DNA of 64,000 nt from Ancylobacter polymorphus (GCF_022836935.1 NZ_CP083239.1:3548001-3612000), one strand, 5' to 3'. Shown: positions 35,551 through 43,909, numbered from the stretch's first letter. A program made the numbers and translations. Notes: generated from the letters alone by a model not told the origin.

Positions 35551-37222
35551 ACGTAAACTCACCGACGCCGAAGCCCGCCGCCTTATACTCGAAAATGTCA
35601 TCCTCGATTTTGGCGGCAACATCATGCTTGCCCCGCTCGACAGCGTCGGCATTCCCGACTGGGAAGCCGCTCTCGCCGACGAGCTTGACCTGCCATCGCA
35701 CCCGCCCGTTGATGACGAGGCCCCGCGTCTTTGCGCCGTCGTTGATACCATTCCCGGCCTCATTGGCGCACGCTTCGTGGTGTATCTCGATTGGCGATTG
35801 CAGCCGAAGGTTCGGCAGGCATGCGGCCGGCCCGGCGACGATCAGATAGCATACGCCCTAATTGTGCGATCCATCGTGCCGGAGCATCCGACCGACATCC
35901 CACTCGCCGCACCGAACGCCGCGAATGATAACGAGCGCCGCCTTCCCGACCCGCCACCGATGATGGCCGATCCGCTCGCGCCGGAAGCGGCAGGCGGGCT
36001 ACTGGCCGACGTGGCGAAGTGGATCACCACCACGGCTATCATTCCCTCGCCGGAACTATCAATGGTGGCGGCGTCCGCGCTGCTCGCTGGACTGTTCGGG
36101 CGGAAGGTGCTGACGCCGATGCGAGGCGGCATCAATCTGTACGCCACCACGCTCCTGGACACGGCGGGGGGTAAGGGGCACCCACCGAAGGCCATCCGCG
36201 CCCTGGCCGACGGCATGGGGCGCATGGGCGTGGTGTCCAATGGTGACCACACCTCCTATGCGGCGATAGAGCGGACTCTTCGCAAGAACACGTCGACCGT
36301 CATCGTCATGGACGAGTTCGGCATCACGTTGCAGGACGTCAACGGCCGGCATGCATCGTCGGCGGCGGCATCCATCCGCAAGTTTCTGCTGGCCGTCTAT
36401 GATCAGGCGAACAGCAAGTTTGACGGGCGCATATATGCCTCAGCGGACGCCAAGAAGGCCGACGACCCCATCGACGGCCCGGCGCTCACCGTGCTTGGGA
36501 TGACCACCATTGAGACCTTGTTCGCCGGGCTCGGCGAGGCCTCGGTGGCGGACGGCTTCATCAACCGCTTTCTGTTCGTCACCAGCGCGCCGGCGCAGGA
36601 CGTCCGCCCGCCGCGCCTGGATAGGGACGGCAAGCCGCCGGCCACGCTCATAGCCGCGCTGCAGGCCGCATACACGGGCGTTCCAGCCGGCCCTGGTGCG
36701 CTGCTTCCCGGAAAGCTTGTCGTGCCGTTCGACGGTGGCGAGGACGGCGAGGCCTACCATAGGTGGGGCCAGGTGTTCATGTGGCAGCGCCACCCGGCAT
36801 GGAACGCCACCGAGATGGGTATCAACGGGCGCGCCGCCGAGAACACGCTCCGCCTCGCCACCATCCGCGCCATCTCACGCGACCACGCTGCGCCGGCCGT
36901 CACGCTCGACGACGTCGAATGGGGGTGGGCCATCGTCCACGCCAGCATCGCGCTCGTCACCGACGGCGCCCGGCGGCATATGGCGGCCAGCCCCGCGGAA
37001 GCCCTCCGCAAGGCCATCGTCGCCGCCCTCGACGCGGCGCCCGATAAGACCTTGCCGATATCGAAGCTGATGGAGCGGCACGGCGTCCGTGGCGCTGACA
37101 TGCGCGAGTTCCGTGCGGCACTTGAGTGGCTGATAAACGCCGGCCAAATCACTGACCTGGCTGGCCGTCCAATGCCTGGCCGCGGCAGCCGGTTGAAGCT
37201 CCTCGCCGTTCTCACGCCGTAA
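35534..37222 (+). CDS. DUF3987-type primase/helicase of the element
   Basis: A 562-residue protein from the ATG at 35534 (MSTSAERKLTDAEARRLILE). The central DUF3987 ATPase region contains MVAASALLAGLFGRKVL, a P-loop-like DTAGGKGHPPKAIR near residue 207, the Walker B VIVMDEFGI and DGFINRFLFVTS; a winged-helix-like tail follows. The P-loop lacks the usual first Gly (LLDTAGGKG). Such proteins replicate phage satellites and integrative elements. The last CGTTCT box of the downstream repeat array lies in its own 3' end. No separate primase gene is present. Confidence 0.7.
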   Translation: MSTSAERKLTDAEARRLILENVILDFGGNIMLAPLDSVGIPDWEAALADELDLPSHPPVDDEAPRLCAVVDTIPGLIGARFVVYLDWRLQPKVRQACGRPGDDQIAYALIVRSIVPEHPTDIPLAAPNAANDNERRLPDPPPMMADPLAPEAAGGLLADVAKWITTTAIIPSPELSMVAASALLAGLFGRKVLTPMRGGINLYATTLLDTAGGKGHPPKAIRALADGMGRMGVVSNGDHTSYAAIERTLRKNTSTVIVMDEFGITLQDVNGRHASSAAASIRKFLLAVYDQANSKFDGRIYASADAKKADDPIDGPALTVLGMTTIETLFAGLGEASVADGFINRFLFVTSAPAQDVRPPRLDRDGKPPATLIAALQAAYTGVPAGPGALLPGKLVVPFDGGEDGEAYHRWGQVFMWQRHPAWNATEMGINGRAAENTLRLATIRAISRDHAAPAVTLDDVEWGWAIVHASIALVTDGARRHMAASPAEALRKAIVAALDAAPDKTLPISKLMERHGVRGADMREFRAALEWLINAGQITDLAGRPMPGRGSRLKLLAVLTP

Positions 37223-37440
37223 GAACGGCCGAGAACGGCGAGCCGGTTTGAGAACGCGCCGTTCTTGAATTCTCACGCCGTTCTCAACTCGTAAGAACGA
37301 AAAAGAGTAATGAATATATATAGTTATATATATAATTCTCTCTCGTTCTCACGTTCTTAACATGCCCCTGATTCCGTTCCAAGTGGTATCTAAATATAGG
37401 TCTGTGTGCCTATGACACCCACCTTGAGAATTTAAGAACG
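37207..37440. other. Origin-like array of ten AGAACG boxes with an AT-rich tract
   Basis: AGAACG or its complement CGTTCT occurs at 37207, 37222, 37232, 37251, 37260, 37279, 37294, 37344, 37352 and 37435. Two 21-bp units (37207-37227 and 37279-37299, 18 of 21 identical) each form CGTTCT-N9-AGAACG, and 37251-37265 is AGAACG-CGC-CGTTCT. A run of almost pure A/T lies at 37309-37337. Boxes of one motif plus an AT-rich unwinding-like segment next to a replication gene is the layout of an iteron origin. Operator cluster is the alternative. Confidence 0.6.
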
Positions 37441-37492
37441 GAAGCAGTTGGTTGCATATTTCCAACGATACAACTGATAAGGAATGACCCGC

Positions 37493-37699
37493 ATGGAGCA
37501 GGTCGCGATTGCCATCCCTCCCGTGGAAGGCACCTACAAGCCGTACACCGACAGCGACGAGCGCCACGCCTGCACGGCGGTGGGCGTCACCTTCTCCGGC
37601 TTCGGCCGGACACCCGAGCTGGTGCTGCTGGTGCGCCGGCCGGACGGCACGGTATACGCCGATATCGCCAGCGAGATGCAGCGCCAGCCGGCGGGGTGA
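37493..37699 (+). CDS. Small hypothetical element protein
   Basis: A 68-residue protein, MEQVAIAIPPVEGTYKPYTD, with a beta-rich centre AVGVTFSGFGRTPELVLLVR. The ATG at 37493 has AAGGA nine bases upstream; the ATG at 37484 overlaps that ribosome binding site. Lies right after the repeat array. No family recognised. Confidence 0.5.
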   Translation: MEQVAIAIPPVEGTYKPYTDSDERHACTAVGVTFSGFGRTPELVLLVRRPDGTVYADIASEMQRQPAG

Positions 37700-37744
37700 C
37701 TATCTGGGAAAATCCCCCAGTTGCACCGCTCCGAGCCGGCCTTG

Positions 37745-37767
37745 TGACTGCGGAAATTCCGCAGTCA
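37745..37767. repeat. Perfect palindrome, 11-bp arms
   Basis: TGACTGCGGAA (37745-37755), a single A, then TTCCGCAGTCA. A second smaller stem, CTGGG/CCCAG, lies 30 bp upstream. One of four perfect palindromes with 11-bp arms found in the element. Confidence 0.75.
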
Positions 37768-37838
37768 GAGCACATACCCACGAGGCGCGCCGCATCAACA
37801 TTTCATCTGTCGTCATCGGGGAGCATGACGAAAACGAG

Positions 37839-38168
37839 ATGCGAGAAGCTTTTACGCCCAGCGAGCGCGTAGCGATTGCCGAGGCGGTGCGGCGTGAGTT
37901 GGGTGAGCGGAGAGGGCGAAATAATCCGCAAAATATTGCGGAATTGAAGGGCGCGGAGACCCGCGAAATCGTCGCCGAGCGCGCCGGATTTGGCAATCCT
38001 GAGACCTATCGCCAGGCTAGGACCGGCGTCGCGCAGTTGCCGCGCTTCGTGAATGTCCTTGTGGGTCAGCCCGATGTCGGAGACGCTTGGCGCTTCCAGA
38101 GCGGAAGCGCTACGCCCGGTGTTGGCGGCGCGCACTTCCCCCCTCCCACTCTTCATAGTTGGTGGTGA
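37839..38168 (+). pseudogene. ParB-like protein fragment
   Basis: From about 37,797 the frame reads a recognisable part of ParB/Spo0J-like proteins: FTPSERVAIAEAVRRELGER, then NIAELKGAETREIVAERAGF and GNPETYRQARTGV. The ParB N-terminal nuclease/CTPase part is missing (upstream is the unrelated small gene and the palindrome) and the tail after ARTGV diverges. No clear start codon suits it; the ATG at 37839 is the first in frame. Probably a remnant of a partition or replication gene. Confidence 0.55.
37923..37945 (+). repeat. 23-bp palindromic sequence, copy 1
   Basis: AATCCGCAAAATATTGCGGA plus ATT, itself CCGCAA-AATA-TTGCGG, recurs exactly on the opposite strand at 39952-39974 in the portal gene. 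Confidence 0.75.
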
Positions 38169-38243
38169 CCAAATCGCCGCCGCAAGCGGGTATATGTAGG
38201 AGATCACCGCTGCGTGACGTTGGTTATAACCGGAACCGTTCGC

Positions 38244-38347
38244 CGTGCGGGTTATATGAAGGGGTGCAATTCCCAAAGGCACCGTCATTGCGTGCCGCCC
38301 AGTGGTCATGACCGAACTGGCGTCGCGTGCGGACTATATGAAGGGGT
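38244..38347 (+). repeat. Pair of 22-bp direct repeats in a non-coding stretch
   Basis: CGTGCGGGTTATATGAAGGGGT (first 20 bases as written) at 38244-38265 recurs at 38326-38347 as CGTGCGGACTATATGAAGGG plus GT, differing in two bases. The region 38169-38463 has no convincing gene. The second copy leads into a possible GGGG/CCCC hairpin and then a terminator, so a small RNA or tandem regulator sites are possible. Confidence 0.5.
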
Positions 38348-38394
38348 TGGTTTCAGCCCCGCCGAGATTGAGGCGCCCGTCGTCTCGTCCAGCA

Positions 38395-38416
38395 GCCGCC
38401 TCCGGGCGGCTTTTTT
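38395..38416 (+). terminator. Rho-independent terminator before the structural module
   Basis: GCCGCC (38395-38400), TCCG loop, GGCGGC (38405-38410) and six T. It closes the non-coding stretch with the 22-bp repeats and separates the replication side from the head genes. Confidence 0.8.
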
Positions 38417-38463
38417 ATTTCCCATCAACATAGTCGCGCGCCGTCGCGACGAGAGGATCCCCG

Positions 38464-38994
38464 ATGCGCTACGCGCTTTCGGCGGTTGTCGACGTCGTCG
38501 CGACCGCCACCGAACTCTCTCCGCACCACGTCAATATGCAGGCGCGTCGCCTTCAGGAGCTCGGTGAGCTTTCCCGCTCGCCTGGCGGCAGACTCCCGGC
38601 TCTTGTCAATGCGGCCCAGGTTTCGCGCCTGATACTGGCTCTGCTCATTGACCGGCCGCTGGTCGAAGCCGCCCGTCTCGCCGCGACCATGTCCGACTAT
38701 CGCCACGAGGGCATGCCCGTCGGCGACTACATTGGCCGCATGCTCGTATCGGCGGGCGGCCCGGACTTCCTCACACCGACCTCGGTGCTGACCGCGAAGG
38801 CCAGCATCACCGTACACGCGCCTGATGCAGTGGTCGTCCGCCACTCATGCCTCGACGATCCGCTGGAAGAGATCTTCACCGCGGCCGGCTCTACCTGGTC
38901 ACCCGATGACGCCGACGGCATCACCAGCGCGCGCACCCTACCCGGCCGGCTGCTTCACCGCATCGGCCGCGGCCTGGCAGGGGTTGCCGAATGA
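38464..38994 (+). CDS. Hypothetical protein upstream of portal
   Basis: A 176-residue protein, MRYALSAVVDVVATATELSP with an HTH-like start (ELSPHHVNMQARRLQELGEL) and a helical middle (VSRLILALLIDRPLVEAARL). The stop overlaps the portal start (ATGA), so it is part of the head operon. It may be an additional DNA-binding or scaffold-type protein; not recognised. GAGAGGATCCCCG precedes the ATG. Confidence 0.55.
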   Translation: MRYALSAVVDVVATATELSPHHVNMQARRLQELGELSRSPGGRLPALVNAAQVSRLILALLIDRPLVEAARLAATMSDYRHEGMPVGDYIGRMLVSAGGPDFLTPTSVLTAKASITVHAPDAVVVRHSCLDDPLEEIFTAAGSTWSPDDADGITSARTLPGRLLHRIGRGLAGVAE

Positions 38995-40181
38995 TTTGGC
39001 CTTTCAACCGCCGCGCCCCCGTCGAGACCAAGAGCCTCGCCGCGCCGGACCCTGAATTGCTCGCGCTGTTCGGCATCACCACGGGCGCTACGGCCATCTC
39101 CGGCCCTGCCGCCCTCCGGGTGCCAGCGGTAGCGGCAGCGGTGCGCGTCATCAGCGAGGCAGCGGCGACGCTGCCCATCACCGTCAAGCGGGTCGACGAG
39201 GCCGGCACGCATACCGATGCCACCGACCATCCCGCCCACAAGCTGCTGACCGGCGCGGCGAATGAATGGCTGGACGGCTGGGAATTGGTGCGAGACCTCG
39301 TCGCGCAGGCCCTCGTCAATGACCGCGGGGGCCTGGCTTATATCGGCCGCTCCAGCGACGGCAGGCCGATTGAGATCATCCAGCCGCAGGTCGGGCAAAT
39401 CGACGTTCAGTATGACGGCGTGACCCGCGAGCCCTCGTACAGGCTGGCCGGCCAACCCATCGCGGCCAGCGACATCGTGCATGTGCGCGGCCCCTTCGAC
39501 CGCTGCCCCGTCTCGCTGGCCGCCGAGGCGATCGGCGCGGCGGCGGCCATGGAGAAACACGCGGCGGGCCTATTCGCCCGCGGTGCGCGACCCGGCGGCA
39601 TCCTGGAGATCCCCGGCGACCTGCCGGAGAAGGGACTGATTTCCCTGCTAAAAAGCTGGCATGAGACGCATGACGGAGCGTCAAAGTCCGGCAACACGGC
39701 AGTTTTGTTGAACGGCGGGAAGTGGAATCCCGGCATCATCAACAGTACGGATGCGCAGTTCCTCGAGAACCGCAAGTTCCAGAACATCGAAATTGCACGC
39801 GCATTCCGCGTGCCACCTTCGATGCTTTATGAACTTGACCGCGCCACGTGGTCAAACTCTGAGCAAATGGGCAAAGAGTTCCTGACTTACTGTCTGGAGC
39901 CATGGCTTCGCGCCGTTGAAAGCGCCTTCGGCAGGGCGCTGATCGAGCCTGAATTCCGCAATATTTTGCGGATTTCCATCGACCGTGACGACCTCACCAG
40001 GGCCGATCTCGGCGCACGCGCGACCGCCTACTCGTCGCTCATCTCGGCACGCGTGCTCAACCCCAATGAAGCGCGAGCCTGGGAGGGCCTCCCAGCCTAC
40101 CCGGCGGGCGACGCCTTCATCAATCCCGCAATAACCACCGCAAAGCCGCCGAGCGCGGCAGGAGACGCGAATGCTAGTTAA
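38991..40181 (+). CDS. HK97-family portal protein
   Basis: A 396-residue portal: VPAVAAAVRVISEAAATLPI, LLTGAANEWLDGWELVRDLV and FRVPPSMLYELDRATWSNSE are hallmarks of the HK97 gp3 family. The dodecamer forms the DNA entry vertex of the capsid. Full family length, start coupled to the preceding gene. In most phages TerL directly precedes the portal; here the terminase genes are 5 kb downstream. Confidence 0.88.
   Translation: MIWPFNRRAPVETKSLAAPDPELLALFGITTGATAISGPAALRVPAVAAAVRVISEAAATLPITVKRVDEAGTHTDATDHPAHKLLTGAANEWLDGWELVRDLVAQALVNDRGGLAYIGRSSDGRPIEIIQPQVGQIDVQYDGVTREPSYRLAGQPIAASDIVHVRGPFDRCPVSLAAEAIGAAAAMEKHAAGLFARGARPGGILEIPGDLPEKGLISLLKSWHETHDGASKSGNTAVLLNGGKWNPGIINSTDAQFLENRKFQNIEIARAFRVPPSMLYELDRATWSNSEQMGKEFLTYCLEPWLRAVESAFGRALIEPEFRNILRISIDRDDLTRADLGARATAYSSLISARVLNPNEARAWEGLPAYPAGDAFINPAITTAKPPSAAGDANAS
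39952..39974 (-). repeat. 23-bp palindromic sequence, copy 2 (inside portal gene)
   Basis: Exact reverse complement of 37923-37945 (CCGCAA-TATT-TTGCGG core). It encodes EFRNILRI of the portal protein. Confidence 0.75.
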
Positions 40182-40566
40182 TTCGATCAGCGCGACCATC
40201 AGCGGCCATGAACACCGCCTCACTGTTCGCCGCGACAGCCTTTCGATCTTGGACGCGGTGCTGGGCGGCAGCGCCTATGCCGTGTTGAAGAAATTCGAGG
40301 CGGGCACATGGTCCACCAACGACGTCGAGTTGGTGCTCTCGTTTGCGCTGCATGGGCCGACGCCGATGGAGCGGATCATCGCGAAGTTAGGCGCGCCGCA
40401 ACCGACGGGCGAACGCCGCGCTACCGCTCCCGAGATCGCCGCGGCCATCAACCGCAACGGGCCGGGGCAGTACGCCGACCTCGCCGCGCTGACGCTCTCG
40501 GCGGCCCTGTTCGGCATCAGCGAAAGCGATGCCGTGTGGACTGACGAGGTGGCAGATGCAGCCTGA
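40171..40566 (+). CDS. Hypothetical; possible GTA-gp10-like tail chaperone/tube protein
   Basis: A 131-residue soluble protein, MLVNSISATISGHEHRLTVR, then SLSILDAVLGGSAYAVLKKF and ELVLSFALHGPTPMERIIA. The pattern (short beta strand, L-x-L-E-like helix, L-x-x-F, D-x-x-x-V-L) recalls the GTA gp10 family of tail chaperone/tube genes. It sits between portal and the protease-capsid gene, an odd place for a tail gene, overlapping both neighbours. Confidence in the family is low. Confidence 0.45.
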   Translation: MLVNSISATISGHEHRLTVRRDSLSILDAVLGGSAYAVLKKFEAGTWSTNDVELVLSFALHGPTPMERIIAKLGAPQPTGERRATAPEIAAAINRNGPGQYADLAALTLSAALFGISESDAVWTDEVADAA

Positions 40567-42097
40567 CCGCATCGAATGCAAGGCCGCGTTCGATGTCGAC
40601 GACGCCGGCCTCGTAACCGGCAGGGCATGGGACTTCTCCAGCCCTGATCGTGTCGGGGATGTCATCACCCCCGAAGCCTTCGCGAAGGCAGTGCCGCCGC
40701 TCCCGATGTTGTTCGCCCATGATCAGTCGCAGGTCGTCGGCTCCTGGACCGGCATTCGTGCTGGCGCGGACGGCCTGACGGTCACGGGCAAACTTCTCGT
40801 CAACGACGTGGCCCGCGCCGCCGAAGTGCGAGCGATGCTCCAGACCAAAGCTGTCAGCGGCCTGTCCGTCGGCTTTCTCACGAAGAAGTCCGCACCCCGC
40901 CGAGGTGGTGGCCGGACGATTACCGACCTCGACCTGGTCGAAATTTCCATCGTCGCCGTGCCGGCCCATCCGGGCGCGCGGATCTCTCAAATCAAGGAAC
41001 TAACCATGACCGACGTGGTCACCGAAGGCGCCGTGGATACCAAGGCGATCGAAGCTATTACCGCCAAGCTCACCGAGCTCGAGACCAAGGCCGACACCAC
41101 CGCCCTGGCCGCCCGTCTCGACAAGCTCGAGGCGAAGGCCTCCCGTCCGGCTGGCGATACCCGCCCCGAGCCTTCGGTGGAACGCAAGGCGTTCGCCGCC
41201 TACCTCCGCCACGGCAAGGAAGCTCCGGCCGAGGAACTGAAGACGCTGACGGTGTCGTCCGATCCCCAGGGCGGATACCTTGCCCCCGCGGAGATGTCGA
41301 CGGAGTTCCTCCGCAACCTGGTGGAATACAGCCCCATCCGCGCCCTTGCGAGCGTCCGCTCGACGGGCTCGCCCAGCGTTATCTATCCGACCAGGACCGG
41401 CATCACCAACGCTAAGTGGAAGGGGGAGGGCCAGGCGCAGGAGGGCAGCGAGCCGGCCTTCGGCCAGGCTGAAATCGCCGTGAAGGAGGTCAACACCTAT
41501 GTGGACATCTCCAACCAGCTGATCGCGGACAGCGCCGGCAGCGTCGAATCCGAAGTCAATCTCGCCCTTTCGGAAGACTTCGGGGCGAAGGAGGCGACCG
41601 CATTTGTGAATGGCAATGGCGTGCTGGAGCCGGAAGGCATCATGAGCCACGCGGGCATCAGTTTCACGGCCAATGGCCACGCGACGAACCTCTCGGCTGA
41701 TGCGCTGATTTCGTTGATGTACGCGATGCCCGCCACGTACCGGAACGCTGGCACTTGGGCCATGAATGGCACGACGCTCGCGACCATCCGCAAGCTGAAG
41801 GATGGGCAGGGCAATTATCTCTGGCAGCCGTCGTACCAGGCCGGCCAGCCGGAGAGCATTCTCGGTCGCCCCGTCGTCGAGTTCTTGGACATGCCGGACG
41901 TCGCGGATGGCACGTTCCCCATTCTGTATGGCGACTTCTCGGGCTACCGCATCGTAGACCGCGTCGGCCTCTCGATCCTGGTCAACCCCTACCTCCTCGC
42001 GACCAACGGGCTGACCCGATACCACGCGACCCGCCGCGTCGGCGGCCGTGTCCTGCAGCCGGCAAAGTTTCGCAAACTCAAAATGGCGACGTCCTGA
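40556..42097 (+). CDS. HK97 prohead protease fused to major capsid protein
   Basis: A 513-residue single reading frame. Residues about 1-155 are the S78/U35 prohead protease: CKAAFDVDDAGLVTGRAWDF, the catalytic His in LFAHDQSQVVG and Ser in TKAVSGLSVGF. Residues about 160-220 are a Lys/Glu/Thr-rich delta-like linker and 230-513 the HK97 coat fold (DPQGGYLAPAEMSTEFLRNL, LVNPYLLATNGLTRYHATRR). HK97 itself encodes the two separately. The ATG at 40556 has GAGGTGGCAG upstream. A perfect 11-bp hairpin and a terminator follow the stop. Confidence 0.85.
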   Translation: MQPDRIECKAAFDVDDAGLVTGRAWDFSSPDRVGDVITPEAFAKAVPPLPMLFAHDQSQVVGSWTGIRAGADGLTVTGKLLVNDVARAAEVRAMLQTKAVSGLSVGFLTKKSAPRRGGGRTITDLDLVEISIVAVPAHPGARISQIKELTMTDVVTEGAVDTKAIEAITAKLTELETKADTTALAARLDKLEAKASRPAGDTRPEPSVERKAFAAYLRHGKEAPAEELKTLTVSSDPQGGYLAPAEMSTEFLRNLVEYSPIRALASVRSTGSPSVIYPTRTGITNAKWKGEGQAQEGSEPAFGQAEIAVKEVNTYVDISNQLIADSAGSVESEVNLALSEDFGAKEATAFVNGNGVLEPEGIMSHAGISFTANGHATNLSADALISLMYAMPATYRNAGTWAMNGTTLATIRKLKDGQGNYLWQPSYQAGQPESILGRPVVEFLDMPDVADGTFPILYGDFSGYRIVDRVGLSILVNPYLLATNGLTRYHATRRVGGRVLQPAKFRKLKMATS

Positions 42098-42101
42098 CGC
42101 A

Positions 42102-42126
42102 AAAGTGGAACATCTTGTTCCACTTT
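42102..42126 (+). terminator. Perfect 11-bp hairpin immediately after the capsid stop
   Basis: AAAGTGGAACA (42102-42112), TCT loop, TGTTCCACTTT. It starts four bases after the TGA. A second hairpin ends the transcript just downstream, so this one may stabilise the capsid mRNA. Confidence 0.6.
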
Positions 42127-42148
42127 CCTCATCCCCATCCCCAGCGAG

Positions 42149-42178
42149 CGGCCACCTTCGGGTGGTCGTTTGCGTTTT
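42149..42178 (+). terminator. Terminator after the capsid gene
   Basis: CGGCCACC (42149-42156), TTCG tetraloop, GGTGGTCG with one G-T pair, followed by TTTGCGTTTT. Partial read-through to the next gene 13 bp later is likely, giving a capsid-rich transcript ratio. Confidence 0.65.
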
Positions 42179-42190
42179 ACAGGAGCGCAA

Positions 42191-42571
42191 ATGCGCGATC
42201 TCGTTTCCAATATCGGCATCGTCCCGGCCATCGCGCCGGCCGTGCAGTCCGCCGCCGCTGATGGCATCGCGGTGGACCTGAAGGGCTTCAACCGCGTCGC
42301 CTTCGCCATCAACACCGGGGCGATCGTCGGATCGGGCGACTTCGGCATCAAAGTGCAGGAGTCGGATGACGGTTCGACCTTCACCGACGCCGCTGCCTCG
42401 GCGGTGCTCGGCACCGTGCCGGCCACGCTGGTGGCGGCGAGCGCCTACAAGGTCGGCTACATCGGCTTCAAGCGGTACGCCCGGCTGGCGATCACCAAGG
42501 CGGGAGGCACTTCGATTGCGCTCGGCGCCGTCGCCATCAAGGGCGATCCGGCTTCGGCTCCGGTGGCCTGA
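42191..42571 (+). CDS. Hypothetical protein after major capsid (possible decoration protein)
   Basis: A 126-residue beta-rich protein beginning MRDLVSNIGIVPAIAPAVQS, with many Ala/Gly/Val residues and YARLAITKAGGTSIALGAVA. The ATG at 42191 has AGGAG upstream. Placement right after the coat gene is usual for head decoration or fibre proteins of alphaproteobacterial phages. No firm family. Confidence 0.55.
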   Translation: MRDLVSNIGIVPAIAPAVQSAAADGIAVDLKGFNRVAFAINTGAIVGSGDFGIKVQESDDGSTFTDAAASAVLGTVPATLVAASAYKVGYIGFKRYARLAITKAGGTSIALGAVAIKGDPASAPVA

Positions 42572-42754
42572 TCCAATCCGGCGGCTATCCAATGAGGGCG
42601 GCGCTGGGCCGTCCAACAACGGGAAGTAGACCTCCCCGCCGCCACCCGTAATGGGACACCAGGGGTCAAGGTCGTTACAAGTCCAGCACTCGTCGGCAGC
42701 GTCTTTTCAATCGGATGGGGACGACTGCCGGCGAGTTAACCTGCGGGCAAATCC

Positions 42755-43093
42755 ATGAAACGTCTCTGCTCTTGCGGCCGGCTCGTCGAGCGCGGCGAGA
42801 CCTGTGTGTGTCAGGTGGCGGCCCGCCGTGAGCGCGTAGCCAAGGCCGACGCGGCACGCCCCAGCGCTGCAGCGCGTGGGTATGATCATGCGTGGCAGCA
42901 ATTGCGGAAGCGGATGCTAGCGGAGCACCCCACCTGCACCTGCGGCGAGCCATCAGCCGAAGTGCATCATCTCATATCGGTGCGTGAGCGACCAGACTTG
43001 AGGCTTGACGTTGCAAATCTGCAATGTCTTTGCCGGTCTTGTCACTCACGCATTACCGCACGCACCCAGGCATTCGGTCGAGGCATGCGCTAA
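42755..43093 (+). CDS. HNH endonuclease
   Basis: A 112-residue nuclease with two pairs of Cys (CSCG...CTCGE and CRSCH) and the HNH core AEVHHLISVRERPDLRLDVA, NLQCLCRSCHSRI. HNH proteins of HK97-like phages act with the terminase in cos packaging. It stands between head and connector genes here. 183 bp upstream hold no gene; 152 bp downstream contain GGGTGGTTGG (43110-43119) facing CCGACCACCC (43139-43148), 9 of 10 paired. Confidence 0.8.
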   Translation: MKRLCSCGRLVERGETCVCQVAARRERVAKADAARPSAAARGYDHAWQQLRKRMLAEHPTCTCGEPSAEVHHLISVRERPDLRLDVANLQCLCRSCHSRITARTQAFGRGMR

Positions 43094-43245
43094 TCGCATG
43101 GCATACCGGGGGTGGTTGGCGACTTTTGCCTCGCCCTCCCGACCACCCGCCGCTATCCAGCGAGCAATTCGTCCCAATCCAGATTTCGTAAGGCCCGATG
43201 GCCTTGATTCAGCATGCGCTCTGCGCATTGCAGAGGAACACAAGC

Positions 43246-43557
43246 ATGGCCATAGTCGACCTATCGCTTGCAAAAAAGCATCTTGGCGTCACCGAAGAAG
43301 ACGATGATGACCTCATCTCCGCAAAGATCGACTCGGCCCAGGCGCTGCTCGAGGGCTGGCTGGGCTATGCGATCGAAGACCGTTTCGAGACCGCGCCGGC
43401 CGACCTGATCGAGGCGGTTCTGCAGCTGATGGCCCACGCCTACGAGAACCGCGAGGCCACGGTCGTCGGCCTTGCCATCGCATCCGTGCCGCTTGGCGTG
43501 CGCGACGTGATTGCGACGCGCCGGGACTACCTGACGGGGTATGTCGATGGCTCGTAA
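43246..43557 (+). CDS. Head-tail connector (HK97 gp6-like)
   Basis: A 103-residue protein, MAIVDLSLAKKHLGVTEEDD DDLISAKIDSAQ onward, the typical gp6 helix bundle with LTGYVDGS at the end. It forms the ring joined to the portal. The ATG at 43246 follows GAGGAACACAAGC; the frame extends upstream without support. Confidence 0.8.
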   Translation: MAIVDLSLAKKHLGVTEEDDDDLISAKIDSAQALLEGWLGYAIEDRFETAPADLIEAVLQLMAHAYENREATVVGLAIASVPLGVRDVIATRRDYLTGYVDGS

Positions 43558-43909
43558 TCGCGACCTAGTAGCCCTCGAGAAGGCGTTCAAGGCCATCCCC
43601 CGCGAGGTGCGGGACAAGGTCCGGCCGGCCGTGCAGGTCGGCGCCGATGAGATCGTGGCGCGGGCCAAGTACCTGGCCCCCGAAGAGACCGGCGAGCTTG
43701 CCGCCAGCATCCATACGGAACCCGGCCCGGTAGACCTCGCGGTGACGGTCGTCGCCGATGACGAGGCCGCGCTGTTCCAAGAATACGGAACCGCCACGAA
43801 CAGTCAGCACCGGTTTTTCTGGCCAGCCGTCAACACCCTCAAGAATAGAGTCCGGCGCCGCATAGACCGCGCGATCGGCAAGGCAATCCGAGAGGCATGG
43901 TCGAAATGA
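43541..43909 (+). CDS. HK97 gp10-like tail-joining protein
   Basis: A 122-residue protein: NRDLVALEKAFKAIPREVRD, KYLAPEETGELAASIHTEPG and the FQEYGTATNSQHRFFWPAVN motif are diagnostic of the HK97 gp10 family, which plugs the connector to the tail. ATG at 43541 or 43547 overlaps the previous gene by up to 17 bp. Confidence 0.83.
   Translation: MSMARNRDLVALEKAFKAIPREVRDKVRPAVQVGADEIVARAKYLAPEETGELAASIHTEPGPVDLAVTVVADDEAALFQEYGTATNSQHRFFWPAVNTLKNRVRRRIDRAIGKAIREAWSK

Noticed and set aside
38214..38567. 117-codon ORF across the 22-bp repeats and the terminator
   Set aside because: It reads through a strong terminator and into the next gene; composition is not gene-like.
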